Shown: positions 1 to 11,272 of the stretch, in pieces
How positions within the stretch are numbered: position 1 is the first letter of the stretch
How the letters are laid out: each line of letters opens with the position of its first letter
Assembly: GCF_000143415.4 (NCBI RefSeq)
Contig: NW_003314263.1
Span: 1,056,165-1,120,164, forward strand
Length of the DNA: 64,000 nt
Source: Selaginella moellendorffii
Lineage: Eukaryota; Streptophyta; Lycopodiopsida; Selaginellales; Selaginellaceae
Reading direction: 5' to 3'
Made by a program: the position numbers and the translations under genes
Notes under the pieces: generated by a model
Seen by the model: the letters and a program-made list of their open reading frames with translations, nothing else
What the model was told of the DNA's origin: nothing
Database searches by the model: none

Positions 1-992
1 AGAATTGATAATGCTCATTGGCAAACTTCTTTGTTTTGTCTTAAGCCATCTGCAAATTCAGTGTATATACCATTAGAATCTTATTAACTTCTATACTTGA
101 TCAGTTATCTCTAAATCAAACTTGTGTTAAACATCCTCACTTAAATGCAATTGTAACTTTAATCTTGTTTTAGGATGCATAAGGGTCATTATTGTTTATC
201 CAATCCAGTGGTTCTTAATTTTTAAGAATATTTACTTTAACTTTAAGGACTGAGCTTGATTTCATATGTTGGCTATTGTTATGGATGAATTGCATCAATA
301 GAAGATACAACTAACTTTTGGGATCATTAGTGTGATGTCTGTCATTGTGATAACTATAGCCAAAATCCATGAACAAAATAAAAGAGACAGATGGAGAGGG
401 AAATTTTTCTAACACTGAGAACTTTTATGACATAAATGTGGCTCTACAAACCAAATTTTAATTATAATTCTAAATTTATAATATTAATATTTTATGACAT
501 AAATATGGCTCTACAAAACAAATATTAAATTATAATAATAAATATATAATAAAATATACAATATACCAATATACAATACAAACAAATTTCGGTTAGCAAA
601 CCAAAGAAAACAGCACAATACAGAAAAATAATTTATTATGTTAAACTCTGATATGCAAGGACTACATTTATTTGCATAAAGACATGCCTTTATTTTAAAA
701 TTCATATTTAAATTAATATTCTCAAATTAGTTTCTTGCAATAAAGATTTAATAAATTTATAAGCTTTCAACATCAAACATTTCCTAACTCAAAATAAATG
801 AATAATGTTAATCAACTTTAAAATAAAGTAACTACTTTGTTATTAACCAAAATTAATATTAATATATAGCATCAATTTATTTATTTAAGTAAATCAGACA
901 AAAATTATGAAAACATAAGTATAAACTATAATTATAAATATTTAGAGTTTAATCTTTAGTTTAGCACTAAAACATTCACACAATTTTTCCTC

Positions 993-1913
993 ATGAAATA
1001 TATATATATTGTTATAGTTCTTTACTCATATATTTATGTAGCTTATTCTCAGAAGGAGTTTCATTATGATAATTATGGAAATAATGGAGCAATGCCAAAG
1101 CAAATAAATATGGATATGATAATTACTTCTTTTTTTCATTTCATAACTGAATCATTACCTTTAGGTGGAACTACACCAGAGCATTCTACATTTCATACAT
1201 TCATTATTGGAGAGATTGTAGAAGGTACAACATTAACAATAGATATATTATTTGTTATTCTATCTGCTAGTATAAATTGTCCATTAAACAATAATGGTAT
1301 TCGTCAGATTAACAATGATAATACTAGAGATGTACTGTTAAGAGTTGCTAGACAAACTTATGCTTCTATCCGAAATGCAAGAGCATCATATTTTATGAGT
1401 ATTATTGTTCAACATGATATTGGTATTTTTTTAATATTATATCAAATCCGTGGATATACTATTAGAATAAATCCTCGCTATAATATTAATGCACTTTCAA
1501 TTCCATATAAATTTTGTAATTTCTTACAAAATAGATTATTTAGTGGATATAAAGGTTTGTTTATTGCCACACTTAATGCTGGTGAATTTCTAGTACATCT
1601 TTATAAAGCATATGTGTTTTTAGTACAACAAGATTGTAACAGTGTTTTATATTACAAAAATATAGTTTTATGGAATACTAAAACATATGGAGAAAGTTTT
1701 GATTGTAAATTCAGATTGCAAGAAGATGGAAATTTTGTTTTATATTCAGCATTTGATTTGAAACCATTATATGCAACTGGAACTTATTGTAAGAAATTTA
1801 ATTGTGTAAGCCCATCAATGCTTATTCTACAATTAGATTGTAATGTAATTTTATATGAAGATGATAAACCTTCTATTCAAATGTGGTCAAGTAAAACAAT
1901 ATGTTATAAATAA
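993..1913 (+). CDS. Secreted two-domain protein with C-terminal bulb-type (GNA-like) lectin domain, copy A
   Basis: Single uninterrupted frame of 306 residues, no intron seen. Residues 1-19 form a hydrophobic signal peptide with a likely cut before QKEFHYD. Residues ~20-175 form a domain I do not recognise, with a conserved LP-GG motif near 55-59, the block CPLNNNGIRQINND near 96-109 and the block RASYF near 130-134. Residues ~180-306 are a GNA/bulb-type mannose lectin domain with all three QxDxNxVxY-type motifs: QQDCNSVLY (212-220), QEDGNFVLY (243-251) and QLDCNVILY (280-288). GNA family knowledge predicts mannose binding at such motifs, though the third has I for V. Codon usage is strikingly AT-rich compared with the GC-rich genes from 8.9 kb on. 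The protein is probably secreted and glycan-binding. A foreign origin is possible but not shown. Confidence 0.82.
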   Translation: MKYIYIVIVLYSYIYVAYSQKEFHYDNYGNNGAMPKQINMDMIITSFFHFITESLPLGGTTPEHSTFHTFIIGEIVEGTTLTIDILFVILSASINCPLNNNGIRQINNDNTRDVLLRVARQTYASIRNARASYFMSIIVQHDIGIFLILYQIRGYTIRINPRYNINALSIPYKFCNFLQNRLFSGYKGLFIATLNAGEFLVHLYKAYVFLVQQDCNSVLYYKNIVLWNTKTYGESFDCKFRLQEDGNFVLYSAFDLKPLYATGTYCKKFNCVSPSMLILQLDCNVILYEDDKPSIQMWSSKTICYK

Positions 1914-3240
1914 TAAGTTTAAATGTAATCATAAAGTTAAAATTATTGAGACTTATTTTCCAATATATAGTGTTTTATTTTCTATTATTACTCAAAGATA
2001 ATCCCATAACTATTCAGCTTTAGTAATAATATAAAAAATTCTATTTTATATCTGGATTTGAACTAAATAAGAGCCTATTTTTTGTTTACTTTATAAAAAT
2101 ACAATAAGGCCCATAGGAGAATCACAGAAAATACTAACAGAAGACATTGGCAATAGCACATTTTAGTAAGAGATTATATGAAAGATTTTTATGATGAGAA
2201 GATCTCCAAGTTATTAGAACCATGAGGAATGGAAGTGTGAAAAAGTCATTCTAAGAACAAAGATATATTACCCTCTACCTAGAATGAAGTATAGGAAAAG
2301 ATCCCCCCGGTCCAACCCGATCATTGACCGGAGCCCTAGGTGGCCTGCACAAACGATGAAACGACATAGGGTTTGATCAGTTTGATAATAGTTTGTGCTC
2401 AAACAAGTCAAACAAAGGTGAGCTAATGCTTGGTTTGACAAAACAGTGACTACAGAAACAGCAGTCAATAGTAGCTGCAAAATCAAGTTCATGCCAACAT
2501 CGTTTTCAATACACACTCGGGCTTGCTTTTTTTCTTGCTCTTTAGCCTCTTTTTATTTTCTTTTCCATGTTCCCATGTGGTTTCCCACACTCTCTGCCCC
2601 ACTTCTTTCTCTTTTTTTTCAACACTTTTTCTTTGCTCTTTTCTTTGTTATCCTCCTGGAAATATCCCTAAGCATATGTCCATTGATTGTTTGGGAAAAG
2701 AATAATCTCAACTTCTAGATAACATCTCATGGTTGCATGGTTACTCTTTGCTATGGAAGGTGCTGGCTGCAAAGAAACCCATGGGTTCTTATACATCATG
2801 ACAAAGAAAAGTCTCAATTATATCTTGTGACTAGTTTGTCCAATTGCAATGATTGTTGATATTACTGGTGGTTGATGATGGCTTTGATGAAGTGATGTAA
2901 AGAGATATCATGGCAAATGATGGAGTATGGAGGAAAATGGAAAAATGGAAAAAAAAAATACATTGTGCTAGATCAATTGATTTTTGATGATTTTTGTTCT
3001 ACCAGTGAAAGTAATTTATATAATTCTGTACTTTCTTTGGCATTTCCTGACATTCCTCAAGAAGAATTTTATAATTGGTGTTATTCCCAACTAATAATTG
3101 ATTATTTGGTGATGAAGTTTTTGTTAGCCAAACGTTTCTTGACTGCCATAGGACACCGAAACACTTGGAGTATCAAGGTTATTGTGTTCCTTTTCTACTT
3201 TGGAGCTCTTGGATGCAACTCCCCTGGCCGTGGACGAATT
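1914..3240. other. 3' flank of lectin gene A; no assignable gene
   Basis: AT-rich non-coding sequence followed by a mixed stretch with a T-rich tract (2520-2680). The only long frame (2917-3243, 108 codons) recurs in the other repeat copy at about 8420-8731, but with an 11-base deletion (the bases tgttctaccag near 2997) that shifts the frame. The frame is therefore not conserved, and the resemblance to a gene is weak. I see no tRNA, promoter pair or known domain here. Confidence 0.5.
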
Positions 3241-3404
3241 TGACCTCGGGGAGTATTAGCTATGCCAGTAATAGCTGAGGTGAGAGTGATGTTGGTGGGC
3301 GGAATGCCGTAGACAAGCATTGATAGCGGGATTACATCCCACCGGAAGATCAATCTCAGATAAGGCAGACACTAGCGAGCATGCTGTTATTCTCTTGTGT
3401 GAGA

Positions 3405-5517
3405 TTCCCTTTCAATCTTGGAAATGTAGATAAAGTTGATTCTTTGATGTGATATTACTTTCAAATCTTTTGAAAGATTTCAATTTCTTTTATTATTACT
3501 CACAAACAACTCTTGAAAACTTTTATTGAGGATTCACTACAAAAATATACCTTGATCTTTTTATATGGGAGGATTGTGATATAGGTAGACAATAGAGTTT
3601 TTGATATAAATTAATATGTAAATTATAAATGTTATGGAAGGTTCTATGGAGTAGATTTCTTGGTGTTTTCCACCGTATTGTTCATTTCTTCATTTCTCTT
3701 GCTCTAGATTGTTATTTCAGAAGTACTAAAAACATTTTTATCAATATGATAATGATCTTTACATTCATAGATGGGTAATAAAGCCAAGATTTTAATATAA
3801 AGATTGTGATAGTGAAACAAAATTAACATTCCTACATTCCTTTGCACTATAACTCTTACTCACAAATATTTTATTTTCCTTGCTTTCCATCTTCTTAAGA
3901 ACCCTAAAAAAATCTTTTGAATGAAAGAATAGTATATATAGCTGTAAAAGTATTCAAAATATTAAGTAGTCAAATCAAAATATGACAGCTGTAACATTAG
4001 TTATAGTAAAATAATATATCTTTACAAAAGGTAGGTTCTCGTGAAGTTTGCCTTTTTTAAACAACTCAATCTTATAGAAACTTTTATTTCAAATATTTAC
4101 ATATTTTAATATTTTAAAGTTCGCTAGAACCTTCATTTGTTCAATTAATATTTCCTATGTAAGACTTCTAGTTGACTATGTTGACTTAAGTTGACTTGTG
4201 CTGAATTGAGCTCAACTCAACTTTAAACCATCCTCTCAAGACTAAGTCCAAGATCAAACTCAAAACCAAATTCAAGATCAAGTCTAAGACCAAGTCCAAG
4301 ACTAAGTCCTATATGGAGTTTAAGACCAAGTTTGAAATGGAGTCTGAGATCAAATCCAAAATGGAGTCCAAGATTGGATCCGAGATGGAAGTTGACATTA
4401 AGACTAAGACTGAGACCAAGACCAAGAACAAGTCTGAATTTGAGTCTGAATCCAAATCCAAGGGTGAAAGCATAAAGTGATTGTTCTCCTAGACCCTATT
4501 GGGTAGTAAAGAAAGGACTCTAATGGAATTAATAGGTTAGGAAAGGTTAATTTAACCTAGAAAATGTATATATAATGAGTGATGATATAACCATTAGTTA
4601 GTCCAAGACTAAAGTGAATATGGATGGATAAATGGGATGACTTGGTGAAATGTTCAAGATTCAATTTTAACTCCTCCAAAAGATTAAATTGTTGATGCTC
4701 CCAATCCAAGTGTGGCAATACCTACTTGGATACCTTCTGTGACTTATCGGAATCTCACTCTTGCTATAAAATCTCAAACTATGGAAAGGAAGAGTAATGG
4801 TCCTTTTACTTAATAACTAAGGGTATAGTTATGTGGTGAGAAAGTCTCAAAAGTTAGTGGGATTTAATGGTCAAGTTTTTGAGCTCTAGCTTACTGGCCA
4901 TATTATTGAGCACTATCATGGATAAAAAAAGACTTGATAGGGACTAAAGAATGAATATTTGGGAATGGTGTTCCCCATGTTTTAATGCATTTTAAGGATG
5001 CTAAAGTGTGGTTAAAAGATAACCATTTGTGGATAGATGGCACAATCTTGGAGAAATAAGTTCCTTACCACCTACCCCAAAGGCCATTATAAGCCCTTAA
5101 AAGTGAGATGACTTTTGACTTGTTAATTAGCTATCACTTAACAATTCCTTCCCTCCAACCCCAATCCCAACCCCAACAACAAATTCATTATCCCTAAGGA
5201 CAAGTTATATAAATGATCAACCTTTCTAGAGATCTATATTTAAGCTCTTGATGCATTATCTATAGTTGTAAATATCAAGGAATCACTAGGTTCTTCACTC
5301 TAAAATAGTGTATATTTTAACTACCTAATATAAAACAAGTTGAGTTTTCACTTCAATTGGCTATTGCATCCAATAAGCCCATCTTATCAATGCACTATAA
5401 CACTTAATATGGAGTAACATAATCACTTTTACCACTCTACAAAAGTATTAAAGTGTTCTACTACTCACTCGATGGAAAGATTGTTCGCACAAAGATGAGA
5501 TCTTCTACTTTTCATTT
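3405..5517. other. Spacer between the two direct repeats; no gene recognised
   Basis: About 2.1 kb of AT-rich DNA with stops in all frames apart from short openings. The only structured element is the AAG-rich short-period repeat at 4238-4482, listed separately. The 4500-5200 part has the look of old decayed coding or transposon DNA, but no domain can be read from it. Confidence 0.5.
4238..4482 (+). repeat. Degenerate 6/12-bp repeat (AAGaCcAAGTcc type), open as a Lys-x-Lys-x frame
   Basis: Repeated words such as AAGACCAAGTCC and ATGGAGTCCAAG run for about 240 bases with a clear 6-base period. Read from 4238 the frame stays open to the TGA near 4480, giving alternating Lys/Glu with Thr, Ser, Ile or Phe. 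A stop lies just upstream, and the first ATG inside (near 4312) leaves only about 55 codons. It is best called a minisatellite-like repeat. A short charged protein or a LEA-like exon is a less likely reading. Confidence 0.65.
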
Positions 5518-8500
5518 CCAAAATTGATAATGTTCATTAGCAAACTTCTTTGCTTTGTCTTCAGCCAACAAATTCAGTGTATTTACCATTAGAATCTTAT
5601 TAAGTTCTATACTTGATCACTTATCTCTAAATCAAACTTGTGTTGAACATCCTTGCTTAAATACAATCAGGGTCATTATTGTTTATCCAATCCAGTGGTT
5701 CTTAATTTTTAAGAATATTTACTTTAACTTTAAGGACTGAGCTTGATTTCATATGTTGGCTATTGTTATGGATGAATTGCATCAATAGAAGATACAACTA
5801 ACTTTTGAGATCCTTAGTGTGATGTCTGTCATTGTGATAACTATAGCCTAAATCCATGAACAAAATAAAAGAGACAGATGGAGAGGGAAATTTTCCTAAC
5901 ACTGAGAACTTTTATGACATAAATGTGGCTCTACAAACCAAATTTTAATTATAATTCTAAATATATAATATTAATATTTTATGACATAAATGTGGCTCTA
6001 TAAACCAAATATTAATTTATAATACTAAATATATAATAAATATATCAATATACAATACAAACAAATTTCGGTTAGCAAACCAAAGAAAACAGCACAATAC
6101 AGAAAAATAATTTATTATGTTAAACTCTGATATGTAAGGACTACATTTATTTGCATAAAGACATGCCATTCTTTTATAATTCATATTAAAATTAATATTC
6201 TCATATTAGATTCTTAGAATAAATATTTAATAAATTTATAAGCTTTCAAACATTTCCTAACTCAAAATAGATGAATAATATTAATCAAATTATAAATAAA
6301 GTATCTACTTTGTTATTAACCAAAATTAATATTAATATATAGCATCAATTTAATTATTTAAGTAAATCAAACAAAAATTATAAAAAAGTAAGTATAAAAT
6401 ATAAATAGAAATATTTAGAGTTTAATCTTTAGTTTAGCACTAAAACATTCACACAATTTTTCCTCATGAAATATATATATATTGTTATAGTTCTTTACTC
6501 GTATTTTTATGTAGCTTATACTCAGAAGGAGTTTCATTATGACAATTATGGAAATAATGGAGCAATGCCAAAGCAAATAAATATGGATATGATAATTACT
6601 TCCTTTATTATATTCATAACTAATTCATTACCTTCAGGTGGAACTACACCAGAGCATTCTACATTTCATACATTCATTATTGGAGAGATTGAAGAAGGTA
6701 TAACATTAACAATAGATATATTATTTGTTATTCTATCTGCTAGTATAAATTGTCCATTAGACAATAATGGTATTCGTCAGATTAATAATGATAATACTAG
6801 AGATGTACTGTTAAGAGTTGCTAGACAAACTTATGCTTCTATCCGAAATGCAAGAGCATCATATTTTATGAGTATTATTGTTCAACATGATATTGGTATT
6901 TTTTAATATTATATCAAATCCGTGGATATACTCTTACAATAACTCCTCATTATAATATTAATGCATTTTCAATTCCATATAAATTTTGTAATTTCTTAAA
7001 AAATAGATTATTTAGTGGATATAAAGGTTTGTTTATTGCCACACTTAATGCTGGTGAATTTCTAGTACATCTTTATAAAGCATATGTGTTTTTAGTACAA
7101 CAAGATTGTAACAGTGTTTTATATTACCAAAATATAGTTTTATGGAATACTAAAACATATGGAGAAGGTTTTGATTGTAAATTCAGATTGCAAGAAGATG
7201 GAAATTTTGTTTTATATTCAGCATTTGATTTGAAACCATTATATGCAACTGGAACTTATTGTAAGAAATTTAATTGTGTAAGCCCATCAATGCTTATTCT
7301 ACAATTAGATTGTAATTTAGTTTTATATGAAGACGATAAACCTTCTATTCAAATGTGGTCAAGTAAAACAATATGTTATAAATAATAAGTTTAAATGTAA
7401 TCATAAAGTTAAAAATATTGAGACTTATTTTCCAATATATAGTGTTTTCTTTTCTATTATTACTCAAAGATAATCTCATAACTATTCAGCTTTAGTAATA
7501 ATATAAAAAATTGTATTTTAGATCTGGATTTGAACTAAAGAAGAGCCTATTTTTTGTTTACTTTATAAAAATACAATAAGGCCCATGGGCCAACAAGGAG
7601 AATCAGAGCAAATACTAAAAGAAGACATTAGCAAGAGCACATTTTATTAAGAGATTATATGAAAGATTTTTATGATGAGAAATATCTCCAAGTTATTAGA
7701 ACCATGAGGAATGGAAGTGTGAAATAGGCATTCTAAGAACAAAGATATATTACCCTCTACCTAGAATGAAACAGTGACTACAGAAACAGCAGTCAATAGT
7801 AGCTGCAAAATCAAGTTCATGCCCAACATCATTTTCAATACACACTCCACTATCATGGCTATTCACAATTACTCTCTTAGATGCTATCTTGTCACCATTT
7901 CCTCTCACATCCACAATACCATTCCTCCATATCCACTGCCACTCATTGAAACTTATGGAGCCAAATCAAGATATCATTGGGTACTCTCCATGGACTATTT
8001 GGCCATTATCTAGGTATGGGCTTGCTTTTTTTCTTGCCCTTTAGCCTCTCTTTATTTTCTTTTCCATGTTCCCATGTGGTTTCCCACACTCTCTGCCCCA
8101 CTTCTTTCTCTTGTTTTACAACACTTTTCTTTGCTCTTTTCTTTGTTATCCTCCTGGAAATATCCCTGGGCATATGTCCATTGATTGTTTGGGAAAAGAC
8201 TAATCTCAACTTCTAGATAACATCTCATGGTTGCATGGCTACTCTTTGCTATGGGAGGTGCTGGCTGCAAAGAAACCCATGGGTTCTTATACATCATGAC
8301 AAAGAAAAGTCTTAATTATATCTTGTGACTAGTTTGTCCAATTGCAATGATTGTTGATATTACTGGTGGTTGATGATGGCTTTGATGAAGTGATGTAAAG
8401 AGATATCATGGCAAATGATGGAGTATGGAGGAAAATGGAAAAATGGAAAAAAAAAATACATTGTGCTAGATCAATTGATTTTTGATGATTTTGTGAAAGT

Positions 8501-8875
8501 AATTTATATAATTCTGTACTTTCTTTGGCATTTGTCGACATTCCTCAAGAAGCATTTTATAATTGGTGTTATTCCCAACTAATAATTGATTATTTGGTGA
8601 TGAAGTTTTTGTTAGCCAAACGTTTCTTGACTGCCATAGGACACCGAAACACTTGGAGTATCAAGGTTATTGTGTTCCTTTTCTACTCTGGAGCTCTTGG
8701 ATGCAACTCCCCTGGCCGTGGACGAATTTGACCTCGGGGAGTATTAGCTATGCCAGTAATAGCTGAGGTGAGAGTGATGTTGGTGGGCGGAATGCCGTAG
8801 ACAAGCATCGATAGCGGGATTACATCCCACCGGAAGAGCGTCTTCTAATCAATCTCGGACAAAGCAGACACTAGC
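5518..8875. repeat. Direct segmental repeat, copy 2 (carries lectin pseudogene B)
   Basis: Matches bases 1-3404 in order and orientation, about 5.5 kb downstream of copy 1. The homology ends near 8875, only about 50 bases before the ATG of the MSI4 gene, so the duplication breakpoint lies in or next to that gene's promoter and 5' leader. The segment 7847-8018 is present only here. Its reverse complement reads as a partly open coding-like stretch, so it may be an exon lost from copy 1. Apart from the lectin pseudogene I see no gene in it. Confidence 0.85.
6466..7385 (+). pseudogene. Lectin-family gene copy B, frameshifted
   Basis: Near-identical to gene A over its full length (same start context, same end), but the run of T at 6899-6904 has six Ts where gene A has seven. 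The frame therefore stops at codon 147 (TAA at 6904-6906), in the middle of the N-terminal domain, and the rest continues in another frame from about 6906 to the original stop at 7385. The downstream part still encodes the three GNA lectin motifs without further damage. This suggests a very recent break, an assembly or sequencing slip in a homopolymer, or a translated internal start near 7029. Called a pseudogene on the sequence as given. Confidence 0.75.
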
Positions 8876-8925
8876 GATCGTTGTCTATAGAACCCTTTAA
8901 AAAGGAGGGTTTTAGGGTTTTGGGG

Positions 8926-10976
8926 ATGGAAGACGCGATCGAGGAGCGCTACACGCGATGGAAGTCCTCCGTGCCCCTTCTCTACGACTGGTTTACTAAT
9001 CACAATCTCACCTGGCCCTCTCTCAGCTGCCGGTAAGCATATGGATCACACAGTCCGGCATTCTCTCTATTAAACTTTCACGCTGCCCATGGTTTTGGTT
9101 TTAGCTGGGGGCCTTCGGTGGAGCAGGGATCATCTAGAAATCTTCAGCAGCTCTACTTCAGCGAGCAGGCAAGTGATTCCTTTCCTACTCTTCCTCTTGC
9201 TCCTTTGATCAAATTTTTTTCTTCTTGCTCTCTCTCGGCAGACTTATGGGCAGTACCCAAACACGCTTGTAGTTGTCAACTGTGAGATCATAAAACCACG
9301 ATATGCTGCTCACGAGAGCTTATCCCAGGTATGGTTCATCAAGGTTTTTCCTTCCTCTTTTATACGAGAGTGCTTATAGTTTAATGAGGAAGCTCGATCG
9401 CCATACATCAAGCGGCTTAAAACCGTGATCCATCCTGGCGAGGTCAGGAACCAAGAACAAGAAAAACTTAATCGGTTTTGAGCTTGTTTACCACAGGTGA
9501 ACCGAATACGAGACTTACCTCAACTTAGCAGCAAAGTTGTGGCCACGCACACTGATAAGCCCGAGGTTTATCAATTCAATCCTTCGTAGAGTCTCACGAC
9601 TTTCATTCAGGTGTACGTGTGGAATCTCGAATCACAGCCAAATCGATCTCCAGCACCAGGAGCTTCTCCTTCAAAGCCTGATATGGTATTGCGGTTTTTT
9701 TTCCTATGCTTTAGACAATAAGTTCGTTCTTTGGCTGTATGTCCAGGTATTGACAGGCCATACCGCAAACGCGGAGTACGCTCTTGCATTGTGTTCGTGT
9801 GGACCGTTTGTTCTATCTGGAGGTTAATCTCGTTTTAACTTTCGACTGGTATTTTCATTCTGCTAAATGCGTTTTTTATTTTCTTGTCGTAGGACAAGAT
9901 CGGAAGGTTCTGCTTTGGGACATCAACGACGCCGTATCTGGACTTAATACACCAGGAAGGCCTACTATGAACAGCGGTGGAACAGGCACGATAAGCAGCA
10001 CTCACGTTTCAGCAACTGGTATCTTCAAAGGTCATTCTAAAACTGTGGAAGACGTTCAGTTTCGACCATCAAGGTATGGGGTGATCGTCTTTGGATCTTG
10101 TTTCATGATAAAACATTTCTATGCAGTGCAAATGAGTTTTGCAGCGTCGGAGATGACCGCTGTATCATTTTTTGGGACAAGAGACAGGGTAACAGTCCAG
10201 CACAAAAGGTACTTACAACTCTTCCTTTTTCTTCTTTCCGGCTAAACTATGCTCTTGCAGATTACTGATGCACACGACGATGATATTCATTGCTTAGATT
10301 GGAACGCTCATCAGGAGCATTACATTTTGACAGGGTAAAAGTTCCTCGTGCATCACTCTGCTTTAACCTGAAACTCTTTCCGTAGGTCCGCCGATACGTC
10401 TGTCAAGCTCTTCGATCTAAGAAAACTGGATTCGAATGAAAGTGGCTGTCAAGTGAAAAAGTTCAAAACACACGAAAGTGCAGTCTTGGGTGTGCAAGTA
10501 AGAGTACTTGTCTCAAGTATCTGAAAGATGCAAATGAAATTCTTTTTCTTGCAGTGGTGCCCTGCAAAAGCGTCAGCTTTCGCTAGTGCTGCAGCGGACT
10601 CCACGGTGAGCATCAGTGATATCGAGATAAGTTTCAAGAGCTCAGATTCCAACGCAAACCATTCGGAAGGACTGATCTTCAAGCACATTGGACACAGGTG
10701 ATCTAGAAAAGCATGCTTTTCCTTTCTTGAGGTGGAGGTTCATTCAGGGGCCAAATCGTCGACTTCCACTGGGATCCTTTGGAGCCATGGTTACTGGCGA
10801 CCGTGTCCACAGACGCGAAAGGTGGCGGCACACTACAGGTACAAGAAAGTCCATGTTGTTTCACAGTCTAAGATTTCTTTTACCTGTAGCTTTGGCGACT
10901 TAGCGACTTAATCTACCGACCAGAAGACGAAGTTCTTGCAGAGCTAGAGAGCTTAACGAATAAGTCCACAATCTGA
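8926..10976 (+). CDS. MSI4: WD40 histone-binding protein of the MSI4/FVE (RBAP46/48) type, 14 exons
   Basis: Exons I place at 8926-9032, 9105-9168, 9242-9328, 9380-9442, 9497-9565, 9611-9685, 9747-9822, 9893-10073, 10127-10208, 10261-10334, 10386-10497, 10555-10697, 10748-10838 and 10890-10976 join in frame to 436 residues. The N-terminus has the LYDWFTNHNLTWPSLSCRW block that binds histone H4 in this family. It is followed by WD repeats (FVLSGGQDRKVLLWD, FCSVGDDRCIIFWD, ILTGSADTSVKLFDLR) and the C-terminal helix motif IYRPEDEVLAELE. The long insert after the second blade resembles Arabidopsis MSI4/FVE rather than MSI1. The family acts in chromatin, in histone deacetylase and PRC2/CUL4 complexes. 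Intron 2 uses a GC donor (gcaagt); the others are GT-AG. The start is the first ATG after the leader and gives the canonical N-terminus. Confidence 0.95.
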
Positions 10977-11272
10977 TCTAACAGCGCTGGATATACTCTG
11001 GTATATTTATTCATCTCACATGTCGCTGGTTTCAATCAAGCTTGCTGCAGGCTTTTGGTAAAGTCGAGTAAATGCAAAACAAGTTTGGTACTGCGCGAAT
11101 GCTGCAGCTCACACCAAACTGGCGGATAGGTTCTCGCAGAAGGGCACAAAGCCCACAAGATGTTGGCCGTGGTGGCTTTGAAGCCGCAATGTCTGTTGAC
11201 GACGACGACGACGACAACTCTCCAGAAAACGCAAGGACGAAGAAGAAGCAGCACCAACAACAGCAAGAACAA

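Larger units (their letters stand above)
1..3404. repeat. Direct segmental repeat, copy 1 (AT-rich, carries lectin gene A)
   Basis: Bases 1 to about 3404 align by eye with about 5518-8875: same order, same lectin gene, same flanks, with scattered substitutions and small indels. This copy starts at the window edge, so its left limit is unknown. It holds roughly 165 extra bases near 2280-2445 (between the words agaatgaa and acagtgac) that copy 2 lacks, and lacks roughly 170 bases that copy 2 has near 7847-8018. Bases 1-992 hold no recognisable gene. The stretch 1914-3404 contains a 108-codon open frame (2917-3243) shared with copy 2, which I do not recognise and would not call a gene on present evidence. 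Confidence 0.85.

Noticed and set aside
2987-3012. Eleven-base gt...ag difference between the two direct repeats as a possible micro-intron
   Set aside because: Far too short to be spliced; best explained as a small deletion in copy 2.
8926-10976. Reading MSI4 as MSI1/RBBP4 proper
   Set aside because: The extended insert between blades and the C-terminal wording match MSI4/FVE better.
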